Of a DNA stretch of 64,000 bases, positions 20,448 through 31,819 are shown in pieces. The DNA comes from Strigops habroptila. Its lineage: Eukaryota > Chordata > Aves > Psittaciformes > Psittacidae. The stretch is from positions 27,308,252 through 27,372,251 of the forward strand of contig NC_044301.2 in NCBI RefSeq assembly GCF_004027225.2, in the 5' to 3' direction. Position 1 is the first letter of the stretch; every line of letters starts with the position of its first letter. A program made the position numbers and the translations under genes. Under the pieces are notes generated by a model. It ran no database searches and was not told where the DNA came from. It saw only the letters and a program-made list of their open reading frames with translations.

Positions 20448-21599
20448 TGAAAAAAAAAAAAAAAAATTTGCAAAAGGATAGAAAAAAAAAGGGGGATTTA
20501 AGACAAGGAAGTACAAAATGCAATATAATCTTTTGTAAATAAGAATATTTAGTTCTAAGTAACTTTAAGCTTGGTGGCTTTGTATATAAAACCAAAACTT
20601 TCCAAACCTAAAAAAGGCCTGACCAAAAGAACACAATAAGAGTCCTTGTCTAAGATGAATCATTGTAGCTGACATAGTTTTGGAACCTTATGACCTTCGC
20701 ATAAAATTTATTGTAACCAAAACAGAATTGTAGCTAAGGAGTAGCTGAAACTAAGCAGATGTTCAGGAGGTGATATAGTGAAGTTAACTGATAAGTAGAA
20801 GGACAAGGAGAAATCACTCATTTATGCCAGCAGTGTCACCGAACTAATTAAGTTGGCAAGTTCTTAACAAGTTCTACAAATCAATTTGGCACCCAGATGA
20901 GACACTCTCTGCTCGGCTGCAGGACCTGCTGAGAACAGGGCTCCCTAGGGCCCCCGGGGAATTTTCCCGGAGGGACCCCTCGACTCACTCGAATCACTGC
21001 GGGAGCAGACAAGTACCATCTTTAAGAAAGTATTCTTTTGTAAATATTATTTTGTTTTGGTTAACATTCCATAAGTCGTAGGAGATGTCCTGCACGGGAG
21101 TCTGTTTGAAGTTTGGATTTTGGTGGGTTAACCTTTTGTTTGGAGCCTTCTGTAAATCGAGATATAGAAATCTTGTAGGTAAAGGCATATACCCAGCTGC
21201 TAGCGCTCGATTGGTATACATTTGGATTTGTTTCTGTTTGTGACTTGCTGGTATTTGACCTAGTTTTGTGGATTATCACGGTAATGATTTTGGTGTTGAC
21301 GATATAATATGGTTAAGGCTGCACTGTATGTTGTGATTGTGTCCTTAATAGTTGTTTGTCTAATTGGATTTTGTTTGTGTTTTAGGTATTGTAGTTGTGT
21401 GGAGTGTGTTTGTGGGATCCCTTGTGTGTGTGTGTGTAAAATTAATAATGGAATATCAACAGAGCGAAGTAATGTATGCAGATATGCAGATATGTTTTTC
21501 ACGTTAAGAAACCAGCAGGAGTGGCAGAAGGAATGTGGAATTAAGAGAGCTCTGCCAGATCCCTTAATTTTAGCTTTGGAAAGGGACAGGAGCAATTAG
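20448..21599 (+). other. Non-gag filler in young provirus
   Basis: About 1.15 kb between gag and pol without a clear retroviral frame. It begins with A-runs and a second polypurine-like run (AAAAAAAAAGGGGGATTTA, about 20485-20503). Later TTTGGCACCCAGATGAGAC (20885-20903) resembles a primer site of tRNA-Arg type, followed by a GC-rich leader-like segment. The last 150 bases (96-codon frame 21309-21599) end in WQKECG and LILALERD, possibly a displaced viral piece. It looks patched in from another element. Confidence 0.45.
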
Positions 21600-22547
21600 A
21601 GAAAGGTCACATTAAACCGACCACAAGCCCTTGGAATACCCCAATTTTTACAATTCCAAAGAGAAGTGGCAAATGGTGCCTCTATTGCATGATCTGAGGA
21701 AAATTAATGAAGTCATGGAGGATATGAGGGCTTTACAGCCTGGATTACCCTCCCCAAATATGATTCCAAAAAATTGGGACATTTTAATTATCGATTTAAA
21801 AGATTGCTTTTTTACCATTCCCCTGCATCCAGAAGATTATCAGAAATTTGCTTTTTCTGTACCGAGCGTAAACAAAAGTGAACCTATGAAAAGGTACCAC
21901 TGGGTAGTGTTACCACAGGGCATGAAAAATTCACCAACCATGTGCCAGGTTTACGTGGCCTGGGCACTTACTCCAGTACGTGAAGCGCATCACATGCGTT
22001 CGGCTATAGTGGCCCTTGCCGTGCCACGAGAAATCAAAACTGACAACGGCCTTGGCTATGTAGCTCATTCCACGCAAGCGTTTTTCCAGCTCTGGGGCAT
22101 TACTCACTTGACGGGTACGCCCCATTCACCTACCGGTCAGGCTATGGTCAAACGTATGAATCAGACATTGAAGCGTTTGTTTCAAAAACAAAAAGGGGGA
22201 GAAAGTGCTATATCACCAACAGATAGATTAAACAAAGTCCTATATATGTGTTAAATTTCTTACAATTGCCGCAAGATAGCTTGGTGCCACCAATGGTAAA
22301 ACACGGGGCTGGTCTACAAGGAGGGTTGGAAGAAGTTAAGAGCAGACAATGTAAGGTAATGATTAAAAACGGGATAACAGGGGCCTGGGAAGGACCAGTT
22401 AAGTTAATCACATGGGGAAGAGGATATGCATGTGTTGTTACAGATACAGGAACCAGATGGATACCAGCCAAGTGGGTAAAGCCATGGCAAGAAAAGTTGC
22501 ATAACCCACCCGAAAACACCCCAGCACCTAAGGACTCCGTGCCATAA
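21600..22547 (+). pseudogene. pol: Class II pol: RT start fused to integrase end
   Basis: The RT N-terminus is unmistakable: SPWNTPIF, a frameshift within the KRSGKW block, then [24 protein letters not shown] and LPQGMKNSPTMCQ (about 21628-21960). After about 21985 the frame runs directly into integrase (REIKTDNG, TGTPHSPTGQA, near 22030-22140), so the RT palm with its active site, connection, RNase H and the first part of integrase are deleted in frame. A frameshift near 22250 moves the integrase C-terminal domain (WEGPVKLITWGRGYA, RWIPAKWVKP) to another frame ending at 22547. It cannot encode a working polymerase or integrase. Confidence 0.9.
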
Positions 22548-23134
22548 CTGTGGAACTTGGGAGCCTTGGAGTTTGTGTGTTTGCGAGTATTGTGGGGTCA
22601 GATGGTATTGTCGAAGTTCTAGAGCACGCGCAGGGTAGAAGGTTATCAGTCACAATGGTTCAAGGGATATGTGTCAAATGACATATTGTTTAAGTTAGAG
22701 CTCAATATTACTTATCAACAAGGATACAACTGAGGCCCAATTGTAATGATCAGGTACAATTTTGGGATGTGCCGTCTCGAGTTATCGTCTCCTTGTTTGC
22801 ACCTGGAGTAGCTGCAGCAAAAGCATTAGGAGACGTGACTGAGTTAGGGTGTTGGGCCGCAAAGCAGATAAATTTAACATCAGAAGTACTTACACAAATG
22901 CTTAATGATGTAGATAGCACAAGACGCTGTTTTGCAAAATAGAGCTACAATCGATTTTTGCTTTTAGCACAGGGTCACAGGTGTGAGGATTCTGAAGGGT
23001 TGGTTGATCTCCTTAGCGAAAGATGGCCTGATGATGTTTATAGTCATTCTAATGATCTTAATACTGTTGCCCTGCCTTTTTCACTGTATCCAACGTATGG
23101 TAACCAGTGCTATGAAACGTGTCTGGATTGCTCA
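22548..23134 (+). pseudogene. env: Class II env remnant (transmembrane end)
   Basis: Only scattered pieces survive. Near 22780-22940 one frame carries an FAPGVAAAKALGD stretch like a fusion-peptide-proximal region, followed by a TELGCWAAKQINLT helix. Near 22990-23130 another frame has a strongly hydrophobic stretch (LMMFIVILMILILLPCLF) consistent with a membrane anchor and a short tail. The surface subunit is essentially absent, and the frames do not connect. Confidence 0.6.
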
Positions 23135-23152
23135 AAGAAAAGAAGGGGGATT
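23135..23152 (+). promoter_or_regulatory. Polypurine tract
   Basis: AAGAAAAGAAGGGGGATT ends directly at the 3' LTR, matching the usual plus-strand primer. Confidence 0.9.
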
Positions 23153-23543
23153 TGTGGAGGACCACTTGGAACAAAATGGACACATGAGCGATCCAGGACT
23201 CATGTCAATAGCAAGAGTTTGAGTTAGGTCTCATGGCCTAGCATCAAGGTCATCTAAAGGACACTTGTGGGGGCAGAATGAGAAAGTTGGCTCAAGAAGA
23301 ACAACTCCCGGATGTGGAATGCAAAACTTGGCAAACTTAAGGACTTGTAAGGCCTTTGAGTGAACTGAAAGCTTTAGCCAATTATAAGCTGTATCTATGC
23401 GTGTGTCTCGTTAAGCTCAACCAATTAGGATTGTATAAGGTCCGCGTGGACACTCAGAGAGAATATATAAACAGCTATCTGGGCTTAATAAAGCGTCAGC
23501 ATTTAATCATATTGGTTGTCCTGCTGTCCGTTTATCTCCCGCA
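23153..23543 (+). repeat. Young class II ERV 3' LTR
   Basis: 391 bp, 390 identical to the 5' LTR. TATATAAA at 23464-23471 and AATAAA at 23487-23492. It is followed by TTCTTC, the right target duplication, and then the interrupted ERVL LTR. Confidence 0.96.
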
Positions 23544-24048
23544 TTCTTCCTCCCCCCGCTCCCGGGGGGATGGGGAGGAGAATCGGAAGAATGTAACTCC
23601 CACGGGTTGAGATAAGAGCAGTCCAGTAACTAAGGTATGATATAAAACCACTACTACCACCACCAATAATAATAATGATAAGGGAAATAACAAGGGGAGA
23701 GGATGTAATTGCTCACCACCTGCCGACCGATACCCAGCCTGACCCGAGCAGTGATCTGGGCCTTCTGGGTAACTCCTCCCGGTTTATATACTGGGCATGA
23801 CGTGCCATGGTATGGAATACCCCTTTGGCCAGTTTGGGTCAGGTGTCCTGTCTCTGCTTCCTCCCGGCTTCCCCTCCTCCCTGGCAAAGCATGAGACTGA
23901 GAAAGTCCTTGGTCGGAGTAGACATTACTTAGCAACAACTAAAAACATCGGTTGTATCAGCGTTGTTCCCAGGCTGAAAGTCAAAACCACAGCACTGCAC
24001 CAGCTACTAAGAAGGAGAAAAATGACTGCTATAGCTGAACCCAGGACA
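23544..24048 (-). repeat. ERVL LTR, second piece
   Basis: Continuation of the LTR that starts at 18910. Together the pieces make about 566 bp, the same as the intact LTR at 52925-53490. The U3 end GAACCCAGGACA (24037-24048) abuts the polypurine tract of the upstream internal region. Confidence 0.94.
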
Positions 24049-24478
24049 GTATCCACCCCTTATTCCATACCATTCATGTCATGCTCAGATCCCACATCTC
24101 TCAACACACCATCGCCCCTGTCCCATATATACACATACATATATACCCACACCCACACACAAAGAGAAAGATATCATTCCTTAGTCCATGGACCAATCCC
24201 TATAAAATTGCTGAATTCATCCAGTCCATGATGTCAGGCTCCATCTCTTGTAATAGTCTTTCAGGGCAGGAGGGATGGTGTGTAGTGTTGGGTTGTTGCC
24301 TGCTGATGACACCGCCAAACTCGTCTGGTCACTGCTGAGCTCGTCTGGTTTCCTCAAAATTCATTCTTTGTTGAGGTGATGATCAGAGGGAAGTCAGGGT
24401 CAGTTGAGGGCGACCTGAGGATATCTAGGTGATGGGCTATAGAAGTGTTATATAGCAGGCAACAGCATACAACCGAGT
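24049..24478 (-). other. ERVL 3' untranslated region
   Basis: Minus-strand region between integrase and LTR. The polypurine tract (GGAATAAGGGGTGGATAC on the minus strand) adjoins the LTR. A CA/TA-rich run lies at 24130-24165. There is no env frame in these 430 bases. Confidence 0.72.
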
Positions 24479-25345
24479 TCATTGGCTGTTTTCCCCCAAA
24501 ATCAAATCCCCTTGAGGTACACATCGGACTTCCCCATCTTCCCGCATTACCCACCAAGTATATCCAGGTCCCTGAGCAAAAGCAACCCCACGAGTGGGTT
24601 TGCCTTTACCTGAAGCAGGAATAACCCAGACTGTCTTCCCCAACAAATTCTTTATGTGCACCACAGGAACTTTATCCCCCTCTACAGTACGTAAAAGTTC
24701 TGATTGGGCTGGGCCAGCCCTGTTGGCAGATCCCCTACTGTTGACCAACCAGGTGGCTTTTGGTAAATGTGTATCCCAGTGTTTGAAAGTCCCACCACCC
24801 ATTGCTCTCAGTGTAGTTTTTAACAGCCCATTGTACCGTTCGATTTTCCCAGAGGCTGGTGCATGGTAGGGGATGTGATATACCCACTCAATGCCATGCT
24901 CTTTGGCCCAAGTGTCTATGAGGTTGTTCCGGAAATGAGTCCCACTGTCTGACTCAATTCTCTCTGGGGTGCCGTGTTGCCACAAGACTTGTTTCTCAAG
25001 GCCCAGGACAGTGTTCTGGGCAGTTTCGTGGGGCACAGCGTATGTTTCCAGCCATCCGGTGGTTGCTTCCACCATGGTAAGCACATGGCGCTTGCCTTGG
25101 CAGGTCGGTGGGAGTGTGATAGAGTCAATCTGCCGGGCCTCCCCATACTTGTACTTCAGCCATCGTCCTCCATACCAGAGAGGGTTTAACCACTTGGCTT
25201 GCTTAATTGCAGCACATGTTTCACATTCGTGAATAACCTGGGCAATAGTGTCCATCGTTAAGTCCACCCCTCGATCACGAGCCCATCTACATGTTGCAAC
25301 CTTGATGGTCTGAGGTGTCATGGGCCCACCGGGCTAAAAATAATT
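24479..25345 (-). pseudogene. pol: ERVL-like integrase, mostly intact
   Basis: A 280-codon frame, the longest integrase here. It contains the CC half of the zinc-binding domain (HECETC), the catalytic core with aspartates in QIDSITLP and ESDSGTHF and the glutamate in GKIERYNG, and a C-terminal domain with GYTWWV and CVPQGDLIL. The HH half of the zinc domain lies in another frame upstream; near 25341-25375 a short AATTCACCCTTAT duplication has broken the junction with RNase H. It would insert viral DNA into host DNA if whole. Confidence 0.9.
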
Positions 25346-27080
25346 CACCCTTATATTAATAATTCACCCTTATGTTGCCAATCTAAGTCCATCTGAGCCA
25401 CTTCAATCTTAGCAGCTTTATCCACTTGCTGGTTGTTCTGGTGTTCCTCAGTGGCCCAACTCTTGCGTACATGAGCATCTACGTGGCGTACCTTCACCAC
25501 CAGGTTCTGCATCCGGGCAGTGATATCTTGCCACAGTACAGCAGCCCAGATGGGTTTACCTCTGCGTTGCCTGTTGCTCTGCTTCCATTGCTGCAACCAC
25601 CCCCACAGGGCATTTGCCACCATCCATGAGTCAGTATAGAGATAAAGGACTGGCCATTTTTCTCATTCAGCAATATCCAAGGCCAGCTGGATGGTTTTCA
25701 CCTCTGCAAACTGACTCTATTCACCCTCTCCTTCAGCAGTTTCTGCAACTTGTTGCAGGGCACTCTACACAGCTGCCTTCCATCTCCGATGCTTTCCCAC
25801 AATAGGGCAGGACCCATCAGTAAACAAGGCATATTGCTTTTCACTCTCTGACAGTTCATTATGTGGTGGGGCCTCTTCAGCACGCGTCACCTCCTCCTCT
25901 GGTGACATCCCAAAATCTTTGCCCTCTGGCCAGTCCATGATGACTTCTAGAATTCCTGGACGACTGGGCTTTCCTATTCGAGCTCGTTGTGTAATTAGTG
26001 CAGCCCACTTACTCCATTTAGCATCAGTAGCATGATGTGTAGAGGAGACCCTGCCTTTGAACAGCCAGCCCAGCACAGGCAACCGGGGTGCCAGGAGGAG
26101 CTGCGCTTCAGTTCCGATCACTTCTGAGGCAGCTCGAACCCCTTCATAGGCTGCCAGTATCTCTTTTTCAGTGGGAGTATAGCTGGCCTCGGATCCTTTA
26201 TATCCCCGACTCCAAATGCCGAAGGGTCGACCTCGAGTCTCCCCTGGAGCTTTCTGCCAGAGGCTCCAGGTAGGACCATTCTCCCCGGCTGCACTATAGA
26301 GCACATTTTTCACATCTTGCTTGGTCCGGACTGCTCCAAGGGCTACTGCATGAACTATTTCTTGTTTAATTTGTTGAAAGGCTTGTTGTTGCTCAGGGCC
26401 CCATTTGAAATCATTCTTCTTCCGGGTCACGTGATAAACAGGGCTTACAATCAGACTGTAATTTGGGATGTGCATTCTCCAGAACCCCACAACACCTAAG
26501 AAAGCCTGTGTTTCTTTCTTGTTAGTTGGTGGAGACATTGCTCTTATCTTGTTGATCACGTTTGTGGGGATCTGGCGACATCCATCTTGCCATTTCATTC
26601 CCAAAAGTTCAATCTCCTGTGCAGGTCCCTTGACCTTACTCCGTTTTATGGCAAAACCGGCCTTCAGCAAGATTTGGATTATCTTCCTCCCTTTCTCAGA
26701 AGCTTCTTCTGCTGTACCGCCTCCATGATGATGTCATCAATGTATTGCAGGTGTTCTGGAGCTTGCCCCTGTTCCAGTGCAGTCTGGATCAATCCATGGC
26801 AGATGGTGGGGCTGTGTTTCCACTCCTGGGGCAATCGATTCCAAGTGGACTAGATGCCCCTCCAAGTGAAAGCGAACTGTGTCCTGCACTCTGCTGCCAA
26901 AGGGCTTGAGAAAAATGCATTGGCGATGTCACTTGTGGCATCCCACTTGGCTACCTTTGACTCCATTTCATACTGAATTTCTAGCATGTCCGGCACATCA
27001 GCACTCAATGGTGGTGTGACTTCGTTCAGGCCACGATAGTCTACTGTTAGTCTCCACTCTCCATTAGACTTTTGCACTGG
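25346..27080 (-). pseudogene. pol: ERVL-like reverse transcriptase and RNase H
   Basis: Minus-strand RT runs from the VDYRGLNEVTPP block (about 27020-27045) through the YIDD active site (encoded at 26733-26744), thumb and connection (SPPTNKKETQAFLGVVGFW) to RNase H (LFTDGSC, about 25830). The long 301-codon frame 26670-25765 covers thumb, connection and early RNase H. Frame breaks occur around 26680-26850, and within RNase H near 25765 and 25625. The final RNase H and linker lie at 25351-25623. Confidence 0.9.
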
Positions 27081-27541
27081 TCATATGGGGCTATTAAAGG
27101 GTGAGCAGGTCGTGCTGATCACTCCTTGGCTCTCCAGACTACAGATCAGCTTATGGATGGGAATCAAGGAGTCTCGGTTGGTGCGATATTTCTGCCGGTG
27201 CACTGTTGTGGTCGTGATTGGCACTTGTTGTTCTTTGACCTTCAGCAACCCCACAACAGAAGGATCCTCTGAGAGACCGGGTAAGGTGGACAGCTGCTTA
27301 ATTTCCTCTGTCTCCAAGGCAGCGATACCTAAAGCCCATCTATACCCTTTTGGGTCTTTGAAGTACCCTCTCCTGAGATAGTCTATGCCAAGGATGCATG
27401 GATCCCCTGGACCAGTCACAATGGGGTGCTTTTGCCACTTCCTCCCAGTCAGGCTGATTTCAGCCTCTAGTACAGTCATTTCTTGGGATCCTCCTGTCAC
27501 TCCAGAAATAAAAATTGGTTCCACCCCTTGATACCTTGATG
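27081..27541 (-). pseudogene. pol: ERVL-like protease C-terminal part and RT start
   Basis: A 154-codon frame beginning just after the CR1 insertion. It holds the protease region after the active site (ISGVTGG, ILGIDYLRRG) and the linker to the RT N-terminus. The active-site part is on the other side of the CR1 (28823 onward). Confidence 0.85.
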
Positions 27542-27545
27542 GCAT

Positions 27546-28822
27546 AGAATCATAGAATCATAGAATAGTAAGGGTTGGAAAGGACCTTAAGATCATCTAG
27601 TTCCAACCCCCCTGCCATGGGCAGGGACACCTTGCCCTAAACCATATGGTCCAAGGCTCTGTCCAACGTGGCCTTGAACACCGCCAGGGATGGAGCATCC
27701 ACAGCCTCTCTGGGCAACCCATTCCAGTGCTTCACCACCCTCACTGTAAAGAACTTCTTCCTTATATCTAACCTAAACTTCCCCTGTTTAACTTTGAAGC
27801 CATTACCCCTTGTCCTACCACTACAGTCCCTAAGGAAGAGTCCCTCCCCAGCATCCTTATAGACCCCCTTCAGATACTGGAAGGCTGCTATGAGGTCTCC
27901 ACGCAGCCTTCTCCAGGCTGAACAGCCCCAAGTTTCTCAGCCTTTCTTCATATGGGAGTTGCTTCAGCCCTCTTATCATCCTCATGGCCCTCCTCTGGAC
28001 GTGCTCCAACAGCTCCATGTCCTTTTTATTTTGAGGACACCAGAACTGTACACAGTACTCCAAGTGAGGTCTCACAAGAGCAGAGTAGAGGGGCAGGATC
28101 ACCTCCTTTGACCTGCTGGTCATGCTTCTTTTGATGCAGCCCAGGATACAGTTTGCTTTCTGGGCTGCAAGCACACACAGCTGGCTCATGTTAAGCTTCT
28201 CGTCAACCAACACCCCCAAGTCCTTCTCTGCAGGGCTGCTCTGAATCTCTTCTCTGCCCAACCTGTAGCAGTGCCTGGGATTGCCCGGACCCAGGTGTAG
28301 GACCTTGCACTTGGCTTGGTTAAACTTCATAAGGTTGGCATTGGCCCACCTCTCAAGCATGTCAAGGTCCCTCTGGATGGCATCCCTTCCTTCCAGCGTA
28401 TCAACCAAACCACACAGCTTGGTGTTGTCTGCAAATTTGCTGAGGGCGCACTCAATCCCACTGTCCATGTCGCCAACAAAGATGTTGAACAGGACCGATC
28501 CCTGAGGGACACCACTCGTTACAGGTTTCCAACTGGACATCGAGCCATTTACCACAACTCTTGGCGTGCAGCCCTCAAGCCAGTTTTTTATCCACCGAGT
28601 GGTCCATCTATCAAATTGATGTCTCTCCAATTTAGAGACAAGGATGTCATGCGGGACAGTGTCAAATGCTTTGCACAAGTCCAGGTAGATGACGTCAACT
28701 GCTCTGCCCCTGTCCATCAGTTCCGTGGCTCCATCATAGAAGGCCACCAAACTGGTCAGGCAGGATTTCCCCTTAGTGAAGCCATGTTGGCTGTTACCAA
28801 GCACCTCGTTGTTTTTCAATGT
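27546..28822 (-). mobile_element. CR1 LINE inserted in ERVL protease
   Basis: A 1277-bp 5'-truncated CR1. Its tail (three ATTCTATG-type octamers) is at 27546-27570, and a 320-codon minus-strand frame (28819-27857) covers RT from [11 protein letters not shown] through [17 protein letters not shown] and KFADNTKL to the C-terminus. The second active-site aspartate of FADD is read as N. GCAT flanks both ends (27542-27545 and 28823-28826), a short target duplication in the protease gene. Confidence 0.94.
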
Positions 28823-28960
28823 GCATCAGGGTACACTGTGCACCGGTATCTACTTGAGTCTTATACTTCTGTGGGACTGATGTGCCAGGCCATCTGATCC
28901 ACACAGTCCAGTAAACCCGATTGTTTTTTTCCTCCATGTGGCTGGACGCAGGGCCCCTCT
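28823..28960 (-). pseudogene. pol: ERVL-like protease, active-site part
   Basis: The minus strand encodes the region leading to the protease active site; the equivalent of [10 protein letters not shown] lies immediately at the CR1 junction. Stops and a missing aspartate context suggest decay. It is split from its C-terminal half by the CR1. Confidence 0.75.
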
Positions 28961-30785
28961 AATAGAGATCAAAAGATTCTCCACTTATGTCTTGTATAAA
29001 GAGATTAGTATTCCTTATCACAGGAGCTGGAGTAAAATCAGCTCTTCCACTCCATCTGGGAAACTGCTCACCAGACACTGGAGCAGCAGCTTTCATGGGA
29101 GGTTCATCCTTGACCATTGTTCTCCTCTTCAGTTCACGCACCCGTTGCTCCAGAACTGAGGTAGGTTTTCCATCCCACTTTCTCATGTCTTCTCCGTGAT
29201 CCCCCAGGTAAAACCATAGGGTGGACCGTGGTGTGTACCTCCTATATTTTCTCTCTCGAGCAGTAGGGCACCTTCTGTTAATAGTTGAGACATGGGTTGG
29301 TACACGTGGGGAGCTGGATAGATCGGATAAATCGTCTCTCACTTGTTTGAACTCCTGGGACAGTTTTTCCACAGCTGAAATGATGGAAGGGGTGAGATTG
29401 TCTTTGAACTCTTGGAGTTGACGAATCAGCTCATCCACCGTTGGTGATGTTCTGTCATTCCAGGTCATTGATGCCAATGAGTGGGCATATGATGATGGTG
29501 CACTCCGTGTAAGTTTCCGCCACATGGGTCATGTACATTCGACTTCATCTGGATCTACGGATGCGTTTGTGGGGTCTGGCCTATGATAGATCATCTCTGG
29601 AATGGCTGATTCCCTCAGGGACTGGATGCCTTTCTCTATCGTGGTCCAGTTGGCTGAGCGACACATAACATCATCCATGTAGGGAAACCTTTCCTTCCCA
29701 GCTGCCAAGAGCCTCCTCCAAAGGCTGAGGGCTTGTTTCTCTTTTGCAATCGCTTTGTCATTTCCTCCTTCCCTAGCAAGTGATCCCATCTGCTTGGCTT
29801 CCCTACCTTATAGTTCGTTACCTTCGGCCCCACTGTCCCAGCATCGGAGCAACCAGGTGACAATGTGCTCCCCTGGAAGACGGGTGAAATCTTTTTGCAT
29901 ATTCTGCAGCTCGGTCGAGGTCAGGGGTCGTCAAGTCACCTGTTCTTCCTCTTCCTCTGATCCACATATTAGTAACTCTTGTTCACATCCTGTTCCCTGT
30001 AGTAACTGCATTGGGTCTTCTTCTTTCTTCATTGCAGGGGTTGCTCTTTGTGCCTCTCGTTTGCCTTTGCTTACAGGGGCAACCGATATTGTCTCAAATT
30101 GGCTATTTGATTTAGCTGCACTGTCTGTTACTGTGGTTGGAGCGGCTGCAGTGTCTGCCTCTAGGACTGGAGTGGCTGCAGTGTCTGTTGCAGGGGTTGG
30201 TGCAGCTGCTGTGCTTGGCGGTTGAGTAACACGAACAGCTGCGTTGTCTGTTCGTGTCGAGGTTTGAGTAGCTGCTGTGCTTGGAGTTGGAGTAGCTGCG
30301 TTGTCTGTTGCTTTGCCATCAGATCCAGAGACACCTTTTTCCCTTAGAAGGTGCTGGATAGTGTTGAGCAGGGCTCTGTAGGTGTAGGCCAAGCCCCAGC
30401 ACGTTGCAGCGAGTTGTCCCTCTCTGGTATAAACAGAACAACAGCACACTTAAATAAAGTGTTTTACTAGTTTTTCCGGATGTTGCACTTGTTCAGTGGT
30501 GATGTTCCAAAGCACTGGAGGGGCCCACTGGCCTAGATACTTGCCCATACTATCCCACACACCCTGCCACTCATGACTGTCCAGCCTCAGGGAAAATCTC
30601 TTGGTGGTCCTCCTATATTGTCGTCTAACCCTAGACCAGATTCGAACCCGATACTGCTTAGCTTTTGAGAACAGACATAATAGGGTGTTCCCAGGGTGGG
30701 ATGGCTGTGGGTAAAAAACACTCCGTATGTTTGCCAACATGCTGATCCCCAGCACAATCAGCAGGCAGGTCTCAAGGGTATTCAA
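28961..30785 (-). pseudogene. gag: ERVL-like gag, broken into several frames
   Basis: Minus-strand gag reads in pieces: 30785-30450 (hydrophobic segment, 5S-like segment, basic block, WAPPVLW), 30449-29931 (AYTYRALL, then the Thr/Ala/Pro domain, then an acidic EEEEEQ run), 29789-29529 and 29525-28959 (WTTIEKGIQSL, then a predicted helical DELIRQLQEFKDNL stretch and an Arg-rich RRCPTARERKYRR run that may bind RNA). No CCHC zinc knuckle is visible. Frameshifts separate the pieces. Confidence 0.8.
30647..30712 (-). other. 5S rRNA-derived segment in gag
   Basis: The third diverged copy of the 66-nt block, about 52 of 66 positions matching 5S rRNA nucleotides 1-66 by eye, gap-free and in gag frame. 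Confidence 0.8.
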
Positions 30786-30904
30786 AGGCCATCCAAAACC
30801 TTCCGAACTCTCAACTGCTGTTTTAAATAGCCTGATGGGGGGGCGGGGGGTATAAGGGAATGCCTTCTTCGTAGGTTGACTCTCTGAGGAAAATAAATAA
30901 AAAA

Positions 30905-31183
30905 TTAATTGCTAAAATATTTCATTATATACCTCCCAATGTATAGAGGTGATGGCCACGCTGGAAGCACAAACCAGACCAGTTTCATGATCAATGAGTC
31001 TATTGTATTACAAGTCATTACCATGAAGTACAGTGAAACAAGAACCTTAGCCCAGGCTCCCCAGCCGATAAACACTAAAACAGCAAATAGTGGCTGTAAG
31101 TAAGGTACAACATGCTGAAACTCTGAGATCAAGCGCAACAACTCTGAGAGCCAATAAATCAACGTTGTGATGAGTAGTAACAA
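30905..31183 (-). pseudogene. Hydrophobic leader ORF of ERVL
   Basis: A 92-codon open frame between primer site (31250-31267) and gag, homologous to 18545-18847. It keeps SEFQHVVPYLQP, GAWAKVLVSLYFMVM and SPLYIGRYIMKYF. Amino-acid differences from the 53553 copy are mostly conservative, and the frame has no internal stop although neighbouring gag has several. Confidence 0.6.
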
Positions 31184-31249
31184 TTAATGCTTATCACAAA
31201 TATGATTAGACACACTCTGGTCAGATCTGTCATTATCTCAACCCTTCGT

Positions 31250-31267
31250 GCCCCACGTTGGGCGCCA
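31250..31267 (-). promoter_or_regulatory. ERVL primer-binding site, tRNA-Lys1,2
   Basis: The minus strand reads TGGCGCCCAACGTGGGGC, a perfect match to the site complementary to tRNA-Lys1,2. It lies eight bases inside the LTR border. Confidence 0.92.
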
Positions 31268-31275
31268 CAAAGAAC

Positions 31276-31819
31276 TGTCGTGGTTTGAGCCCAACCGGTA
31301 ACTCACTTCCCCCTTTCTTCCTCCCCCCGCTCCTGGAGCGATGGGGAGGAGAATCGGGAGAATGTAACTCCCACGGGTTGAGATAAGAGCAGTCCAGTAA
31401 CTAAGGTACAATACAAAACCACTACTGCTACCACCAATAACAATAATGATAAGGGAAATAACAAGGGGAGAGGATACAATTGCTCACCACCCGCCGACCG
31501 ATACCCAGCCCGTCCCAAGCAGTGATCTGGGCCTTCCGGGTAACTCCCCCCAGTTTATATACTGGGCATGATGTGCTGTGGTATGGAATACCCCTTTGGC
31601 CAGTTTGGGTCAGGTGTCCTGTCTCTGCTTCCTCCCGGCTTCCCCTCCTCCCTGGCAAAGCATGAGACTGAGAAAGTCCTTGGTTGGAATAAACATTACT
31701 TAGCAACAACTAAAAACATGGTGTTATCAGTGTTGTTCCCAGGCTGAAAGTTAAAAAACACAGCACCGCACCAGCTACTAAGAAGGAGAAAAATGACTGC
31801 TGTAGCTGAACCCAGGACA
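31276..31819 (-). repeat. ERVL 5' LTR
   Basis: A 544-bp LTR in minus orientation, TGTCGTGG to CCCAGGACA on the plus strand, slightly shortened near 31310 compared with other copies. It is the upstream LTR of the tandem provirus and lies inside gag of an older ERVL. Confidence 0.93.

Noticed and set aside
24479..25321. Domesticated integrase gene
   Set aside because: Although open for 280 codons, it has no own start, the zinc-binding half is out of frame, and it sits in a normal provirus with decayed neighbours.
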